Source: Alcanivorax borkumensis SK2
GTDB taxonomy: Bacteria > Pseudomonadota > Gammaproteobacteria > Pseudomonadales > Alcanivoracaceae
Direction: 5' to 3'
DNA: 64,000 bases
Assembly: GCF_000009365.1 (NCBI RefSeq)
Contig: NC_008260.1
Span: 1,771,501-1,835,500, forward strand
A model generated the notes under the pieces. The model did no database searches. It had not been told where the DNA came from and saw only the letters and a list, made by a program, of their open reading frames with translations. Shown here in pieces: positions 36,666 to 46,517 of this stretch. The translations under genes and the position numbers were made by a program. How positions within the stretch are numbered: position 1 is the first letter of the stretch; the number at the start of each line of letters is the position of its first letter.

Positions 36666-37649
36666 ATGCCCGTGGCATTTATCAGTGGGGGCCGAGGATT
36701 CCTCGGTGGGCATATTATCGACCAGCTTCTCGACAAACAGTGGGAAGTGGTTGCCCTAGTGCGTCCCAACAGTGATGCCAGTGCCTTGCAAGCCAAAAAG
36801 GGGGTATCCGTCGTTCAGGCACCGCTAGACAATGCCACCGAACTGGCTCTGGTCATGCCCGCTGCACCCGATGCGGTTTTTCACGTGGCGGGCAACACCA
36901 GCCTGTGGCGCCGAGGTAATGCACAACAATACAGGGACAACGTCGTCGGCACCCAAGCCATGGTTAGCGCCGCCCTGAAAAATGTGGCCGGTCGCTTTAT
37001 TCATACCTCCTCCATTTCCGCCTGGGGCATTCAAGACACCCCCATCAACGAGCAGACCCCTTCCAATGCCGCCAATGACTGGATCGGCTACAACCGCACC
37101 AAGTTTCTGGCTGAAAAGGAGGTGGAAAATGGCATTCGCCAAGGGCTGGACGCTGTAATTATGAACCCCTGCGGCATCATTGGCGCCGGCGACACCCACA
37201 ACTGGTCGCAGATGATTCGCATGATTAACGACGGCAAACTCCCCGGGGTTCCGCCTGGCGGTGGAAACTTCTGTGCAGTGGAAGAAGTGGCGCGGGCCCA
37301 CATTGCAGCCCTGAAGCATGGCGTCTGTAGCGAACGCTATATTCTTGCCGGAGTGGAAGCCAGCTTCCTGACCTTAGTACAGACCATTGCTGAGCAACTG
37401 GGGCGCAAGGCTCCACGGCGCACCGTCCCCCCGGCACTACTCAAACTGGCGGGCCAGCTCTACCCCATCGGCAGCCTGTTCACCGGTAACGAACCCAGCC
37501 TGACCCCGGAAAAAGTCGCACTGGTTACCAGCCGGGTCCACGCCGATGGAAGAAAAGCCGTAGCGCAACTGGGGTTTGATGATCAGGTCCCCTTGGCCAC
37601 CATGCTGGAAAACTGCATCGCCTGGATGGCCCAGGAACGCATGCTGTAA
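36666..37649 (+). CDS. NAD(P)-dependent epimerase/reductase (extended SDR)
   Basis: A 327-residue extended short-chain dehydrogenase/reductase. The cofactor loop is GGRGFLGG at residues 8-15, and the catalytic Tyr142 and Lys146 form the YNRTK motif; Ser is in HTSSISAWG near residue 115. Similarity is to dihydroflavonol-reductase-like and sterol-dehydrogenase-like enzymes acting on small carbonyl or hydroxyl substrates, but the substrate is unknown. An AAGGA site lies before the ATG. It converges with rsmC 16 bases later. Confidence 0.9.
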   Translation: MPVAFISGGRGFLGGHIIDQLLDKQWEVVALVRPNSDASALQAKKGVSVVQAPLDNATELALVMPAAPDAVFHVAGNTSLWRRGNAQQYRDNVVGTQAMVSAALKNVAGRFIHTSSISAWGIQDTPINEQTPSNAANDWIGYNRTKFLAEKEVENGIRQGLDAVIMNPCGIIGAGDTHNWSQMIRMINDGKLPGVPPGGGNFCAVEEVARAHIAALKHGVCSERYILAGVEASFLTLVQTIAEQLGRKAPRRTVPPALLKLAGQLYPIGSLFTGNEPSLTPEKVALVTSRVHADGRKAVAQLGFDDQVPLATMLENCIAWMAQERML

Positions 37650-37665
37650 CTGCCAGCGTGTAATC

Positions 37666-38643
37666 TCACGACAATACCGCCCGGTAGACACGGAAACGGG
37701 TGGTCTCGCTGGCTACCTGCACATGACTGAAAGCATCATCCAACCACTGCACATAGGGCAGCTCACGATTAGCAACCAACCACAGCACGCCACCCGGCTT
37801 GAGATAGGTGGGCGCCTCAGCAATTAGCCGGCGGGTAATATCGGTAGTACGCTGACGGCGATCGTGGAATGGTGGGTTGGTGACCACCATATCTACCCGC
37901 CCCTGAATGGGGGAAAACAAATCCCCCCCCATGATCCGGCCTTGCAGGCCATTGCGTGCCAAGCTTTCAGTGCTGGCTGTTACGGCACTGGCGCTCACAT
38001 CCACACCCTGAACCTGCCAGCCATGACGAGCCAACCAAACGCTGATAACCCCTGCCCCACACCCCATATCAATAACTTTGCCGGGCTTACCCAGGTTGTG
38101 TCCCTCCATGGCTTGCAGCAGCAGAGCACTGCCCTCATCCAAACGGCCATGGCTGAACACCCCCGGATAACTCACCGCTTCCTGATCCGCCACCTCAAGC
38201 ACGGTTCCCCAGGCGTTCAAGGACTGCTTTTCGCCAGGTTGTAATAAACCGCTATAGAGTTTGCAGTGCCGGGCACTGTCCTCCAGCATAGTCCCATCCA
38301 CATGAGCCTCCAGATACTTCAACGCCCCCCTAATCCCCCCTTTTGTCGGGCCAATTAACCACAGCTCCGTGGGTTCGGCGATCTCGCCGGCTAACCAGTT
38401 GAGCAGAAATCGTAACCGATCAAGCGACTTCGACAACGGCAGCACCAGCAGGTCAGTGCCTGCGGGCACAGTGGGTGCTGGCGCCCACTGTTGCGCCCCG
38501 ATGGTGTAGTCATCCGCATGCACATGCACCGTGGCATCCACCGATAGGGTTTTCAGTGCGGGGTCATTAGCGTCAACCACCAGCACATTACGCCCGGCAA
38601 GGGCATCGGACTGTCGCAGCAATAATTGTGTTGTGTTTTCCAT
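37666..38643 (-). CDS. rsmC: 16S rRNA (guanine-N2)-methyltransferase RsmC
   Basis: A 325-residue protein with two Rossmann-type domains: a degenerate N-terminal half and an active C-terminal half with VIDMGCGAGVISVWLARHG (SAM motif I) and the VTNPPFH catalytic motif that marks base N-methylation. RsmC methylates G1207 of 16S rRNA. The close relative RlmG has the same layout, but a length of about 325-345 and the sequence around TNPPFH favour RsmC. It is a single gene, convergent with the SDR gene. Confidence 0.85.
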   Translation of the reverse strand: MENTTQLLLRQSDALAGRNVLVVDANDPALKTLSVDATVHVHADDYTIGAQQWAPAPTVPAGTDLLVLPLSKSLDRLRFLLNWLAGEIAEPTELWLIGPTKGGIRGALKYLEAHVDGTMLEDSARHCKLYSGLLQPGEKQSLNAWGTVLEVADQEAVSYPGVFSHGRLDEGSALLLQAMEGHNLGKPGKVIDMGCGAGVISVWLARHGWQVQGVDVSASAVTASTESLARNGLQGRIMGGDLFSPIQGRVDMVVTNPPFHDRRQRTTDITRRLIAEAPTYLKPGGVLWLVANRELPYVQWLDDAFSHVQVASETTRFRVYRAVLS

Positions 38644-38837
38644 GGGCTCCGGCTCAAGTCAACTGCGGCGGCAGTATAGAGCATATCGCACAGCGGCGGA
38701 TAAGGGGGCGGCCAACAACATCTTCCCCACGCTGCGCCATAACGAGAATTCTCCTCAAGTTTTACATAATCACCACGCCAAGCGCACAGTCAGCCCGGTA
38801 GAATTGCCCCATTCATTCCAACGATGTGGAGGCACAA

Positions 38838-40781
38838 ATGGGTCGCACTGCGCCATTAACTCGCGTTGCACTGTTTGCCTGCTGTCTGTTTTCTTCGTTG
38901 GTTGTTGGCGCTACGGATAGCGGCAACTTCCATCAAGCTCTGGACGCAGCACGCAACGATGACTGGGAAACGCTTTCCCGGCAGCAACAGGCTCTGGGTG
39001 ATCAGCACCCTCTGCAGGCCTACCTGGACTTCCACAAACTGCGCGCAGCTTTGCCCCAACTCAGCGCGGACAAAGTAATCCAGTACGCTGAACAATACCC
39101 GGATTCGCCGCTACCCAAGGATATTCGGCAACTAGCCATTGTCGCTTACGGCAAGGCAGAAAAATGGCAAGCGCTGCTAGCCATTAGCGACAAAGCTCCC
39201 AGTGGCATAGCCCTGCGTTGCTATTACCATCAAGCACAATGGCAAACCGGTGACAAAACCGCCCTGCAAGCCGCCAAAGATCTGTGGGCCACCGGCCAGT
39301 CCCGGCCTAACAATTGCGACCCGCTGTTCAACGCCGCTCGAGAGGCCGGAGTCATCGGTGGCCGACAGATCTGGGAACGTCAACAGCTTGCCTTTGATGC
39401 TAATAATCCCGGACTAATACGCTACTTAGACAAAATGCTAGCAGACAGCGACTACACCAGCGCCAGACAATGGCTGCAAAAGCTCTACCAAAGCCCCCAC
39501 AACGTGACCGAGGTGCCTCGCAGCCTTCCTGACACTCAACGCCAGACACTGCTGTCCGCCGGCTTACGGCGCTGGGCGTATAAAGATACTCAAGCGGCGC
39601 GCAAATGGTTCGATACCCAAAGCCGTCAACAGGGCCTAACAGACAAGACACTACGGGAGCGGGCTGGCAGCCGGATAGCCTGGTACTCCACTATCCGCGG
39701 AGTGGAAAGCAACCGCCAATGGTTAGATAACTGGTTAGCCAATCATCCCGACACCTCGCTGGTGACACAGCGGGCTCGTCGCACTGTAATTGAACAAGAC
39801 TGGGACGCGCTAGATGAATGGGTTATGCGCCTACCCGAGGAAGACCGTAATGATTCGCGCTGGTTATACTGGCGAGCCCGTGCGTTAGAAAGCACCGATC
39901 GGCCAGATCAAGCCCGTGAGCTGTATCAACAAGCCGCCCAGCAACGCAATTTCTTTGCCTTCCTGGCCGCAGACCGGCTGGGTGAACCGTATCGCTTCTC
40001 CGAACAGGAGCACCGCTCCTCAGCCACTTTCACCCCACCGCCTGCCATCACCCGTATCCGCATGCTACGGGAGCTGAATGAGCCTTACCTGGCGCACAAA
40101 GAGTGGATGTGGTTGATGTGGCATAGCAATAAGGCACAAATTGCCGATCTGGCAGACTACGCATTGGCTCAAAAATGGTACGACCTGTCTGTGCAGGCCT
40201 CTATCCAGGCCAAGGCCTGGAATACACTGGCCTGGCGCTTCCCACCCGCGTATCTGTCATTATTTGAAGAGCAAGCCAAACCCCACGGCTTGGATCCCTG
40301 GCTCTCTATGGCCGTGGCCCGTCGCGAGAGCGCCTTCAATCCTCAGGCCCGCTCACCGGTGGGCGCCATGGGGCTCATGCAATTGATGCCGGCCACCGCC
40401 CGCAAGGTGGCAAAAGACGCCGAGATGGGCACGCCCACCAGCAAAACCCTGCAAGACAAACACACCAATATCGCCCTTGGTAGCCGTTACTTAGCGGAAC
40501 TCCTTGACGATTTCAGCGATAACCGTGTGTTGGCTCTAGCGGCTTATAATGCAGGCCCCAGCCGGGTGAACCGCTGGTTGGAAAATGCGGAAGACGGCGT
40601 GTCCGCCGATGTATGGATCGAGTCCATTCCTTTCCGCGAAACCCGGGATTATGTCCAGGCAGTGCTCACCTATCGTGCTTTATTTGTGGGTATGCACGAT
40701 GACCAAGCACGCAGTAAACAGCTGCTAACCAGTGACGAGAATGACGAGCTCTATTCCTTGAGCATGCTGGACCAGGACTGA
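38838..40781 (+). CDS. Soluble lytic murein transglycosylase (Slt70-like)
   Basis: A 647-residue periplasmic enzyme. A signal peptide covers about residues 1-25 (hydrophobic VALFACCLFSSLVVGA). A long alpha-superhelical doughnut region follows, and the C-terminal SLT domain has the catalytic Glu497 in ARRESAFNP with GAMGLMQLMPATA and ALAAYNAGPSRV. It cleaves peptidoglycan glycan strands forming anhydromuropeptides. The start at 38838 is preferred to 38826 because GGAGG lies 7-11 bases before it. An AmpG-like permease at 10338 could recycle its products if it is indeed AmpG. Confidence 0.94.
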   Translation: MGRTAPLTRVALFACCLFSSLVVGATDSGNFHQALDAARNDDWETLSRQQQALGDQHPLQAYLDFHKLRAALPQLSADKVIQYAEQYPDSPLPKDIRQLAIVAYGKAEKWQALLAISDKAPSGIALRCYYHQAQWQTGDKTALQAAKDLWATGQSRPNNCDPLFNAAREAGVIGGRQIWERQQLAFDANNPGLIRYLDKMLADSDYTSARQWLQKLYQSPHNVTEVPRSLPDTQRQTLLSAGLRRWAYKDTQAARKWFDTQSRQQGLTDKTLRERAGSRIAWYSTIRGVESNRQWLDNWLANHPDTSLVTQRARRTVIEQDWDALDEWVMRLPEEDRNDSRWLYWRARALESTDRPDQARELYQQAAQQRNFFAFLAADRLGEPYRFSEQEHRSSATFTPPPAITRIRMLRELNEPYLAHKEWMWLMWHSNKAQIADLADYALAQKWYDLSVQASIQAKAWNTLAWRFPPAYLSLFEEQAKPHGLDPWLSMAVARRESAFNPQARSPVGAMGLMQLMPATARKVAKDAEMGTPTSKTLQDKHTNIALGSRYLAELLDDFSDNRVLALAAYNAGPSRVNRWLENAEDGVSADVWIESIPFRETRDYVQAVLTYRALFVGMHDDQARSKQLLTSDENDELYSLSMLDQD

Positions 40782-40794
40782 TCGTAAAGCCGAA

Positions 40795-41541
40795 TCAGTC
40801 CAGTTGGCGGATGTGGTAATCCAGCCGCGCCGCCGCTTTCGCATGGCTCAGCGCCGGGGTTACCGCAATGCGCCGCCGCAGGTGAATACTGCGTGCGGGC
40901 TCACGAGTGAAAGCAATCACCGCATTGTGGCAATCACTGCAGGATAAGCGAAAGCGGCTGGCGAAACTTTTCATGGCACGACGGCCCGAGGCTGAACTGT
41001 CACGGTATTCCTGCCAGTCACCAAAATTCATGACCAAAGTGCCATGCTCCGACAGATTGTTGCGCAGACACGCCTGCCAGCCCGCATCGGCGGGCACCGC
41101 CCGGCTCACCTGTTCATTGCTCGGGGCAAACAGATCTTCAATAATTAGATCGAAAGGCTCGCCCTGATACTCCCGTAACCACTGCTGCGCATCCCCCTGC
41201 CAAGTCTCCACCCCAAATGCGTCGATGCCGAACACCTCGCGAGCCACTTGAAGGTGGACACCGTCCAATTCCACCGCCATCAACACATCCGGATTCAGCA
41301 GTTTGCGGATCGGTGGGATCAATGAACCGCCACCAAGCCCCAATACCAGCACCCGACGAAACCGGGCAGGTTCGTGTAACAGCGCCGGCAGCCACAACAA
41401 ATCCCACACACTGCCTGTCAGCAGACGCTTAGGATGAAACTCCGAATGCTGGACGCCGTTAGCAAACAGCCGCAAAGTCTGCCCGGCACGGCGTACTTCG
41501 TAGCGCACCTCGTCCTGTTCTGTTTCCCAGATTAATGCCAC
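40795..41541 (-). CDS. Spermidine-synthase-like methyltransferase-fold protein
   Basis: A 248-residue class I SAM-fold protein similar to spermidine synthase. The nucleotide motif VLVLGLGGGSLIPPIRKL and the acidic AVELDG after it are present, and a DLIIEDLFAP segment sits where spermidine synthases have their catalytic Asp. Proteins of this length without the full N-terminal domain are widespread and often not true polyamine synthases. It lies 4 bases downstream of the DUF748 gene on the same strand, so probably co-transcribed. Substrate unknown. Confidence 0.82.
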   Translation of the reverse strand: MALIWETEQDEVRYEVRRAGQTLRLFANGVQHSEFHPKRLLTGSVWDLLWLPALLHEPARFRRVLVLGLGGGSLIPPIRKLLNPDVLMAVELDGVHLQVAREVFGIDAFGVETWQGDAQQWLREYQGEPFDLIIEDLFAPSNEQVSRAVPADAGWQACLRNNLSEHGTLVMNFGDWQEYRDSSASGRRAMKSFASRFRLSCSDCHNAVIAFTREPARSIHLRRRIAVTPALSHAKAAARLDYHIRQLD

Positions 41542-41544
41542 CGA

Positions 41545-44478
41545 TTATTTTTCCAGCGTCAGCGTCAAGCCAGACACCGCACCGTCAACTTTAGCGTCGC
41601 TCAGGTACAGGCGAGACGGCTCAATATTAAACTGTTTCACCAGCCTCGCCTTAGCGTTTTCCGAACGTAACCGCGCCAGCGCTATCAATTGCTCCTGGTC
41701 CACTAACTCAATCTCTGTAGCGAGCATGGCATCCCAGGCACTGCGCGCCAGCAAGCTATCGCGCTGTTCGTCATCTTCAGGCAAAGGGGCACTGATCAAG
41801 GTTTCCACATCGCGATCAGAGCCAGACTCGTAACGGCGAATCAGCTTACGGCGCCATTTCTTTTCCTGCACGGCCGCATCAATACCCAGCCAATCATCAC
41901 CCGCCACATCCTCAGCAATGGCCCGCCCGGCAATAGCGGCACGGTCTTCTGCATTGGTGGTCCCAACCAGCCCAATATGTAAATGCGGCTTCTCCGTTAG
42001 CACCTTGGCCAGTGCCTGCAAAGAACCGGTTGTTTGCACACCGGCCTGCGCACTGCCCGGCTCGAAGGCGATGGTTTCCAAATTCTCGCCACCGGCCAAG
42101 CCGGCCAGTACAGAAAACGGTGCCGTAGCCGCTTTGACCACAATATTAGTCAGCACCTTCAAGATCATGCCACTGACACTAAAACTGGGATCATCCAGAT
42201 CCCCGGACATTTTCACCGGCAGGGTAATTTCACCGGAACGACTGCGCAGAACAGACAAGCCCAGTTTCACCGGCGCTCTCACCGCGTTCTCACTGGCGAC
42301 TTTTTCACCCAAATAAAACTGATCCGCAAGAATATCGGCAGCGCTATTGAGGTGATTTTTCTCAACGCTGACCTCGGTATCCACCCCCAACTGCCCCTTC
42401 TCTACCAAGTATCCCAAGTACAGGCCGGTGTAAGGCGAAAGGCTCGTCATTTCATAGTTATGCAGAGACACCTGCATGTCCGTGGAGAACGGCTCCGAAG
42501 ACAGCCGGCCCTTAACAGAGAAGGGCGCATACCGATCAACTTGCGCACTCAGATTCACGTTGGCAGTGCGCCCAGAACGGGTATCCAAGTTACTCACCGT
42601 GCCCGCCAGTTGATATAGCCCAATGCGAAAATGGGGGCTCAGCGATAAATCTTCATGGCGCACTTGGCTGCCCACTAAACGGAGTTTATCTACCGTTACC
42701 TGCCAGGGCTTGGACGATGACGATGCAGAAGGAGAACCGCCCGAGGACGCCGGCGCCGGCATACCGGCCTGGATGCGCGATGCCACATCGCGGCCTTGAG
42801 CATCCACCCGGTGCAGCATATCTATACCGGTGAGCAGGATCTCTCCCACGCGAACCTGCTGGGTTGCGGTCGCCAATGACACATTTTTAACCTGCCCTTT
42901 ATTCACCTTAATCAAGGGACGGCCGCCCTCCTGCAGGTTAAGGTTAATCACGCCAGCACTGCCATTCACCGTAATATCTGGCGTGTCACCTTTCACCGTG
43001 GACTGCAAATCCACGCTAAGCTGCCCACTGGTCATTTTCAGTGGTGCCTCGCGCTCCAGCCACGGGGACAACGGCGCCAAGGGCAAAGCAGTCAACGCCC
43101 CCTTCGCACTGATCGACAACGGCGCCAATTGACCCTCACCGGAATGAGTCAACGAGCCTTGCTCCTGAAGGGTTGCCTTGCCTTGCCAGGTAAACGTGGC
43201 CTCTTCACCTATAATAAGGTTGCTCAGGGTCAGGCCACCGTCGGTAAGCGTCATTGTTTGCGCCGGGTTCAGGGTCCGGTCCGTGAGGCGCAAGGTATTC
43301 CCTTCTATTGCCAAATTATCCAGCCGAGTAACCCAGACCGTCTCAGCCTCGGCAATACGCTCAGCCGCCTCTTGGGCCTTTTCTTTCACATCTTGCTTGC
43401 GTTGCTCCGCCTCTTGCGGATCCACTGGCAGGAACAATGTGGCGAGATCCAACCCATCTTCCGCCAGTACCGCATTCACTTGAGGCTGCTCCAAGGCAAC
43501 GTTAGGCAGCTGTATCTCTTTCTTGGCGCTATCCACGGAAATACCTGTCACGGTCAACGCTGGCACCTCAACGCTCGGCGCTTGCTCACCAGGCTTCTGG
43601 ATCTGCAAATCCCGCAATGTGAGCTCACCATTATTGACCATCACCCGCGGCCCCTGTTCAGTACTGAACAGGTAGTCCGTTTGCAAATCCAGTTCGCCGG
43701 AGGGCACCGTGAATCTCACCTCGCCCTCGGCCAGTTTAGCCAGCGACACCAGGTCAACTTTTTCTATGCTTAGATGGCCATGGGCCAGAAACGGTGAAAA
43801 CGCAAAATGGCCATTCCAATCAAAAGCGCCACCCTCTGGCCCCTCTAAATGAATAGCGTAACCATTCTGGTCTTCCCCTTTTGCAACCGTGGAAAAGTTT
43901 GTCACCGTGAACGCCACAGGCAAAATTAGCTGGTGGGGTTCCTTGCCCGTAGCTTCGGTATAACGCAGTTCTCCGTGACTGAGCGACAACTCATCTACGG
44001 AGATGTTCGGCAACGACGACTCCGCATCAGAGACGGGTTCCACTTTTGGGTCACTGTCTGCCTGTTGCGTTTCCATATGGGCGATGATGTCGTCGAAATT
44101 AAAAACCGACCCAGGGTTACGCTGAGCTCTAACGTTCAGCCCCTCAACACCGATTTGCTTGAAATGCCAGCGCCAACGGAACAACGACGAAACCTCGAAA
44201 TTCACATAAAGCTGGTTAAAACCCAATAAGACTTGCGTTTGCTCATCGTTGATAGCGAAACCGTTCACCGTGGCACTCAACGCCAGCGGATTAATTTTTA
44301 CCTCGCTAATCACCACCTCACGGCCAGTCAATTCAGCAAGGGCATCTCGGGCGTTATCGCGCACCAAGCCGGGAGCAACAAAAAAGCCCAGCAACACGTA
44401 CAATAAATAGAAGCCAGCCAGAATCACCAACGCTTTGGTCTTCCAGCTGCTGCCCTTCAACGCCTGTGTAACTTTCAC
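41545..44478 (-). CDS. DUF748 domain-containing AsmA-like envelope protein
   Basis: A 977-residue protein with a single N-terminal membrane helix (about residues 15-38) and a long periplasmic beta-rich region, with repeated AsmA/DUF748-type strands such as LSATVNGFAINDEQTQVLLG. Residues about 360-385 are an Ala/Glu-rich helical insert. The C-terminal part (LQALAKVLTEKPHLHIGLVG) resembles an OmpA-like domain region found at the end of this family. AsmA-like proteins are proposed to carry phospholipids between the membranes. The function of DUF748 members remains inferred. It is followed at 3 bases by the spermidine-synthase-like gene. Confidence 0.9.
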   Translation of the reverse strand: MKVTQALKGSSWKTKALVILAGFYLLYVLLGFFVAPGLVRDNARDALAELTGREVVISEVKINPLALSATVNGFAINDEQTQVLLGFNQLYVNFEVSSLFRWRWHFKQIGVEGLNVRAQRNPGSVFNFDDIIAHMETQQADSDPKVEPVSDAESSLPNISVDELSLSHGELRYTEATGKEPHQLILPVAFTVTNFSTVAKGEDQNGYAIHLEGPEGGAFDWNGHFAFSPFLAHGHLSIEKVDLVSLAKLAEGEVRFTVPSGELDLQTDYLFSTEQGPRVMVNNGELTLRDLQIQKPGEQAPSVEVPALTVTGISVDSAKKEIQLPNVALEQPQVNAVLAEDGLDLATLFLPVDPQEAEQRKQDVKEKAQEAAERIAEAETVWVTRLDNLAIEGNTLRLTDRTLNPAQTMTLTDGGLTLSNLIIGEEATFTWQGKATLQEQGSLTHSGEGQLAPLSISAKGALTALPLAPLSPWLEREAPLKMTSGQLSVDLQSTVKGDTPDITVNGSAGVINLNLQEGGRPLIKVNKGQVKNVSLATATQQVRVGEILLTGIDMLHRVDAQGRDVASRIQAGMPAPASSGGSPSASSSSKPWQVTVDKLRLVGSQVRHEDLSLSPHFRIGLYQLAGTVSNLDTRSGRTANVNLSAQVDRYAPFSVKGRLSSEPFSTDMQVSLHNYEMTSLSPYTGLYLGYLVEKGQLGVDTEVSVEKNHLNSAADILADQFYLGEKVASENAVRAPVKLGLSVLRSRSGEITLPVKMSGDLDDPSFSVSGMILKVLTNIVVKAATAPFSVLAGLAGGENLETIAFEPGSAQAGVQTTGSLQALAKVLTEKPHLHIGLVGTTNAEDRAAIAGRAIAEDVAGDDWLGIDAAVQEKKWRRKLIRRYESGSDRDVETLISAPLPEDDEQRDSLLARSAWDAMLATEIELVDQEQLIALARLRSENAKARLVKQFNIEPSRLYLSDAKVDGAVSGLTLTLEK

Positions 44479-44608
44479 GCCGTTCTCTCCGCTGAGATTA
44501 AAATTTTGACACTATGGTAACAGTTGGGCCGGGCAATGGCGCCCCAAACCCATTGCTACACCGCCGCGGCTGTGGAGAATGAGCTCATTGATTTCAGGAG
44601 CCCGTCCC

Positions 44609-45076
44609 ATGAGTAATAACTACCTGCTAAACCTGTACGAAAAAGCCTTAAAACTGCCGGCCGGGCGCAAGATTTTCTCTATGGTATTCAGCCGAAAAGC
44701 CCCTTACTTCGCGACCATCACCCCGACCATCGCTGAACTGCGCCCTAATTTCTGCAAGGTCACATTCAAGAAGCGTAAAGGGGTGGAAAACCACATCCAA
44801 ACCGTTCACGTCATCGCTATCTGCAATGCGATGGAGTGCGCCATGGGCGCCATGGCGGAAGCCTCTGTACCCAAGCATTTACGGTGGATTCCCAAAGGCA
44901 TGGACGTGACCTACACCGCCAAAGCCACCACCGACATCACCGCCACCGCCGAAGCCAACCCGGAAGACTGGAAACCCGGCAACCTGCCTGTCACGGTTAA
45001 AGCCACACGGGACGATGGCACCGTAGTGGTAGAAGGCACCATTAATCTGTGGATCAGTGAAAAATCACAGAAGTAA
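44609..45076 (+). CDS. DUF4442 hotdog-fold putative thioesterase
   Basis: A 155-residue protein with the DUF4442/hotdog pattern: HVIAICNAMECAMGAMAEASV forms the long central helix, followed by strands with DVTYTAKATTDITATAEA and a final TINLWISEKS. Hotdog proteins of this type usually hydrolyse acyl-CoA thioesters. The start at 44609 has a CAGGAG site; ten further open codons upstream are not used. It is divergent from the DUF748 gene with about 130 bases between. Confidence 0.85.
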   Translation: MSNNYLLNLYEKALKLPAGRKIFSMVFSRKAPYFATITPTIAELRPNFCKVTFKKRKGVENHIQTVHVIAICNAMECAMGAMAEASVPKHLRWIPKGMDVTYTAKATTDITATAEANPEDWKPGNLPVTVKATRDDGTVVVEGTINLWISEKSQK

Positions 45077-45197
45077 AACCGCCCAGAGAACCGCTGAATA
45101 CAGCGCAGGAAAAAGAGAAAACCCCGATAGTCATGGTACAACCAGGCCGGCAAACGCATCACCTGCCTGACACAACATCAGGTTTAGGGCGGGCCGC

Positions 45198-45884
45198 CTA
45201 ACGCTTAATGGCAGGCACGCCCTTCAGCATAAACGCCGCCGACGCCCTCGCGGATTCTTGAATCAAATCCTGCTGTTTTAACCCACTGCGTTTGAGCGGT
45301 TTAAAATCATGATCCCCAACCGGCAGCCAGTGCATGTGCACCTGCTCTGACAAACCATAGCCTGCCACCTCATCCGGCTTACCAAAGGGGTCCCGCTCGC
45401 CCTGGCAAATCAACATAGGCACCGCCAGATCTGGCAGATGGGCAATCCGTGTTTTCTCGGGTTTGCCAACCGGATGAAAAGGATACCCCAGCGCAACCAC
45501 GCCATCGATATCCGCACCCTCGGCTGCCAGCATAGAAGCCATTCGCCCCCCCATGGACTTGCCACCGATCCACAGTGGTAGTGATTCATTAACCGCACCA
45601 CACAACTCACCGGCCAAGGAGTGTGCTTGCTCAACGCGCGCGGCAAAGGCGCTCAGCAGTTTGGGTGCTCGGTCCGGTGGAAATTGGCGCTGTTCGTAGC
45701 GCCGCCGTTGCATATACGGGAATTCAAAACGCAGCACGGCCACGGACTGTGAAGCCAACGCCGCAGCCATAGCATTCATAAAATCACTGTCCATGGCGGC
45801 CCCAGCCCCATGTGCCAGCAGCAGCAATGCTAGCGGCTCCTGCGCCGCGTCATACAAACAATCCGTGCCCAACCACTCACTCAT
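45198..45884 (-). CDS. Alpha/beta hydrolase of the KANL3/Tex30 type
   Basis: A 228-residue alpha/beta hydrolase. The oxyanion region is LLLAHGAGAAMDSDFM, the nucleophile elbow GKSMGGRMA, the acid probably Asp in CQGERDPFGKP and the histidine in VGDHDFKP. This bacterial branch of the KAT8-complex/testis-expressed family is of unknown substrate. It lies 15 bases downstream of the TetR gene on the same strand and is likely co-transcribed with it. Confidence 0.88.
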   Translation of the reverse strand: MSEWLGTDCLYDAAQEPLALLLLAHGAGAAMDSDFMNAMAAALASQSVAVLRFEFPYMQRRRYEQRQFPPDRAPKLLSAFAARVEQAHSLAGELCGAVNESLPLWIGGKSMGGRMASMLAAEGADIDGVVALGYPFHPVGKPEKTRIAHLPDLAVPMLICQGERDPFGKPDEVAGYGLSEQVHMHWLPVGDHDFKPLKRSGLKQQDLIQESARASAAFMLKGVPAIKR

Positions 45885-45899
45885 AAGCAGGCCTTACCG

Positions 45900-46517
45900 T
45901 CATAGCGCAGCCTGCAACGCACGTAACTGGCTTCGTAGGGCATCAGCGAACACCACCTGAAATACATCCAGCGGTGGAGCGTCAATCACGGCAGCTACCA
46001 CCGGCGCAGGCTGACTCACCGCCCAACAACCGATTACCGACTGTTGGGTTTGCATCAGGAAACGAATTGCTTGATCCCCCTCCAAACCAAATTCATTCTC
46101 TAACCGTCCGGCTAAATGGACAAACTGGGCCAATAAGGCCTGCTTGAACTCCCGTGCCTGGGGTTCATCCAAATTGTGCTCCAACACGGTATGCAGAATA
46201 GAGGTTAAGCGGCAAAATAAAGGCCGCCCGATTAACAACTCACTGATTGCCGCCCACAGCGGCTCCCCCTGAGCTAATGGCGCCACCACCATATCATCCA
46301 GCTCATTTAGATAGAGCGCCAAAAAAAGGGCTTCTTTGGAGGGGAAATACCGGTATAGCGCAGCTTTGGTAACACCGGACTGGCGAGCAATCGCCGCCAA
46401 ACTAATGGCGTCGAACCGTTGTTCAGCAAAGAACATCGCCGCCGCCTCAAGAATTTGTGCACGCCGCTCCGCTTTCTGTTCCGGGGAGCGGGCACGTTGA
46501 AAGGGACAAGAATTCAC
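45900..46517 (-). CDS. TetR-family transcriptional regulator
   Basis: A 205-residue regulator. The N-terminal helix-turn-helix is standard: ILEAAAMFFAEQRFDAISLAAIARQSGVTKAALYRYFPSKEALF at about residues 22-65; the C-terminal ligand domain has no recognisable subclass. It starts with GTG at 46517, which overlaps the stop codon of the decayed SDR reading frame (GTGA), so the two once formed a coupled pair. It may have regulated that SDR; today its visible target would be itself and the hydrolase. Confidence 0.9.
   Translation of the reverse strand: MNSCPFQRARSPEQKAERRAQILEAAAMFFAEQRFDAISLAAIARQSGVTKAALYRYFPSKEALFLALYLNELDDMVVAPLAQGEPLWAAISELLIGRPLFCRLTSILHTVLEHNLDEPQAREFKQALLAQFVHLAGRLENEFGLEGDQAIRFLMQTQQSVIGCWAVSQPAPVVAAVIDAPPLDVFQVVFADALRSQLRALQAAL

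Noticed and set aside
43129..43773. 214-codon plus-strand frame inside the DUF748 gene
   Set aside because: Antisense shadow; no family features.
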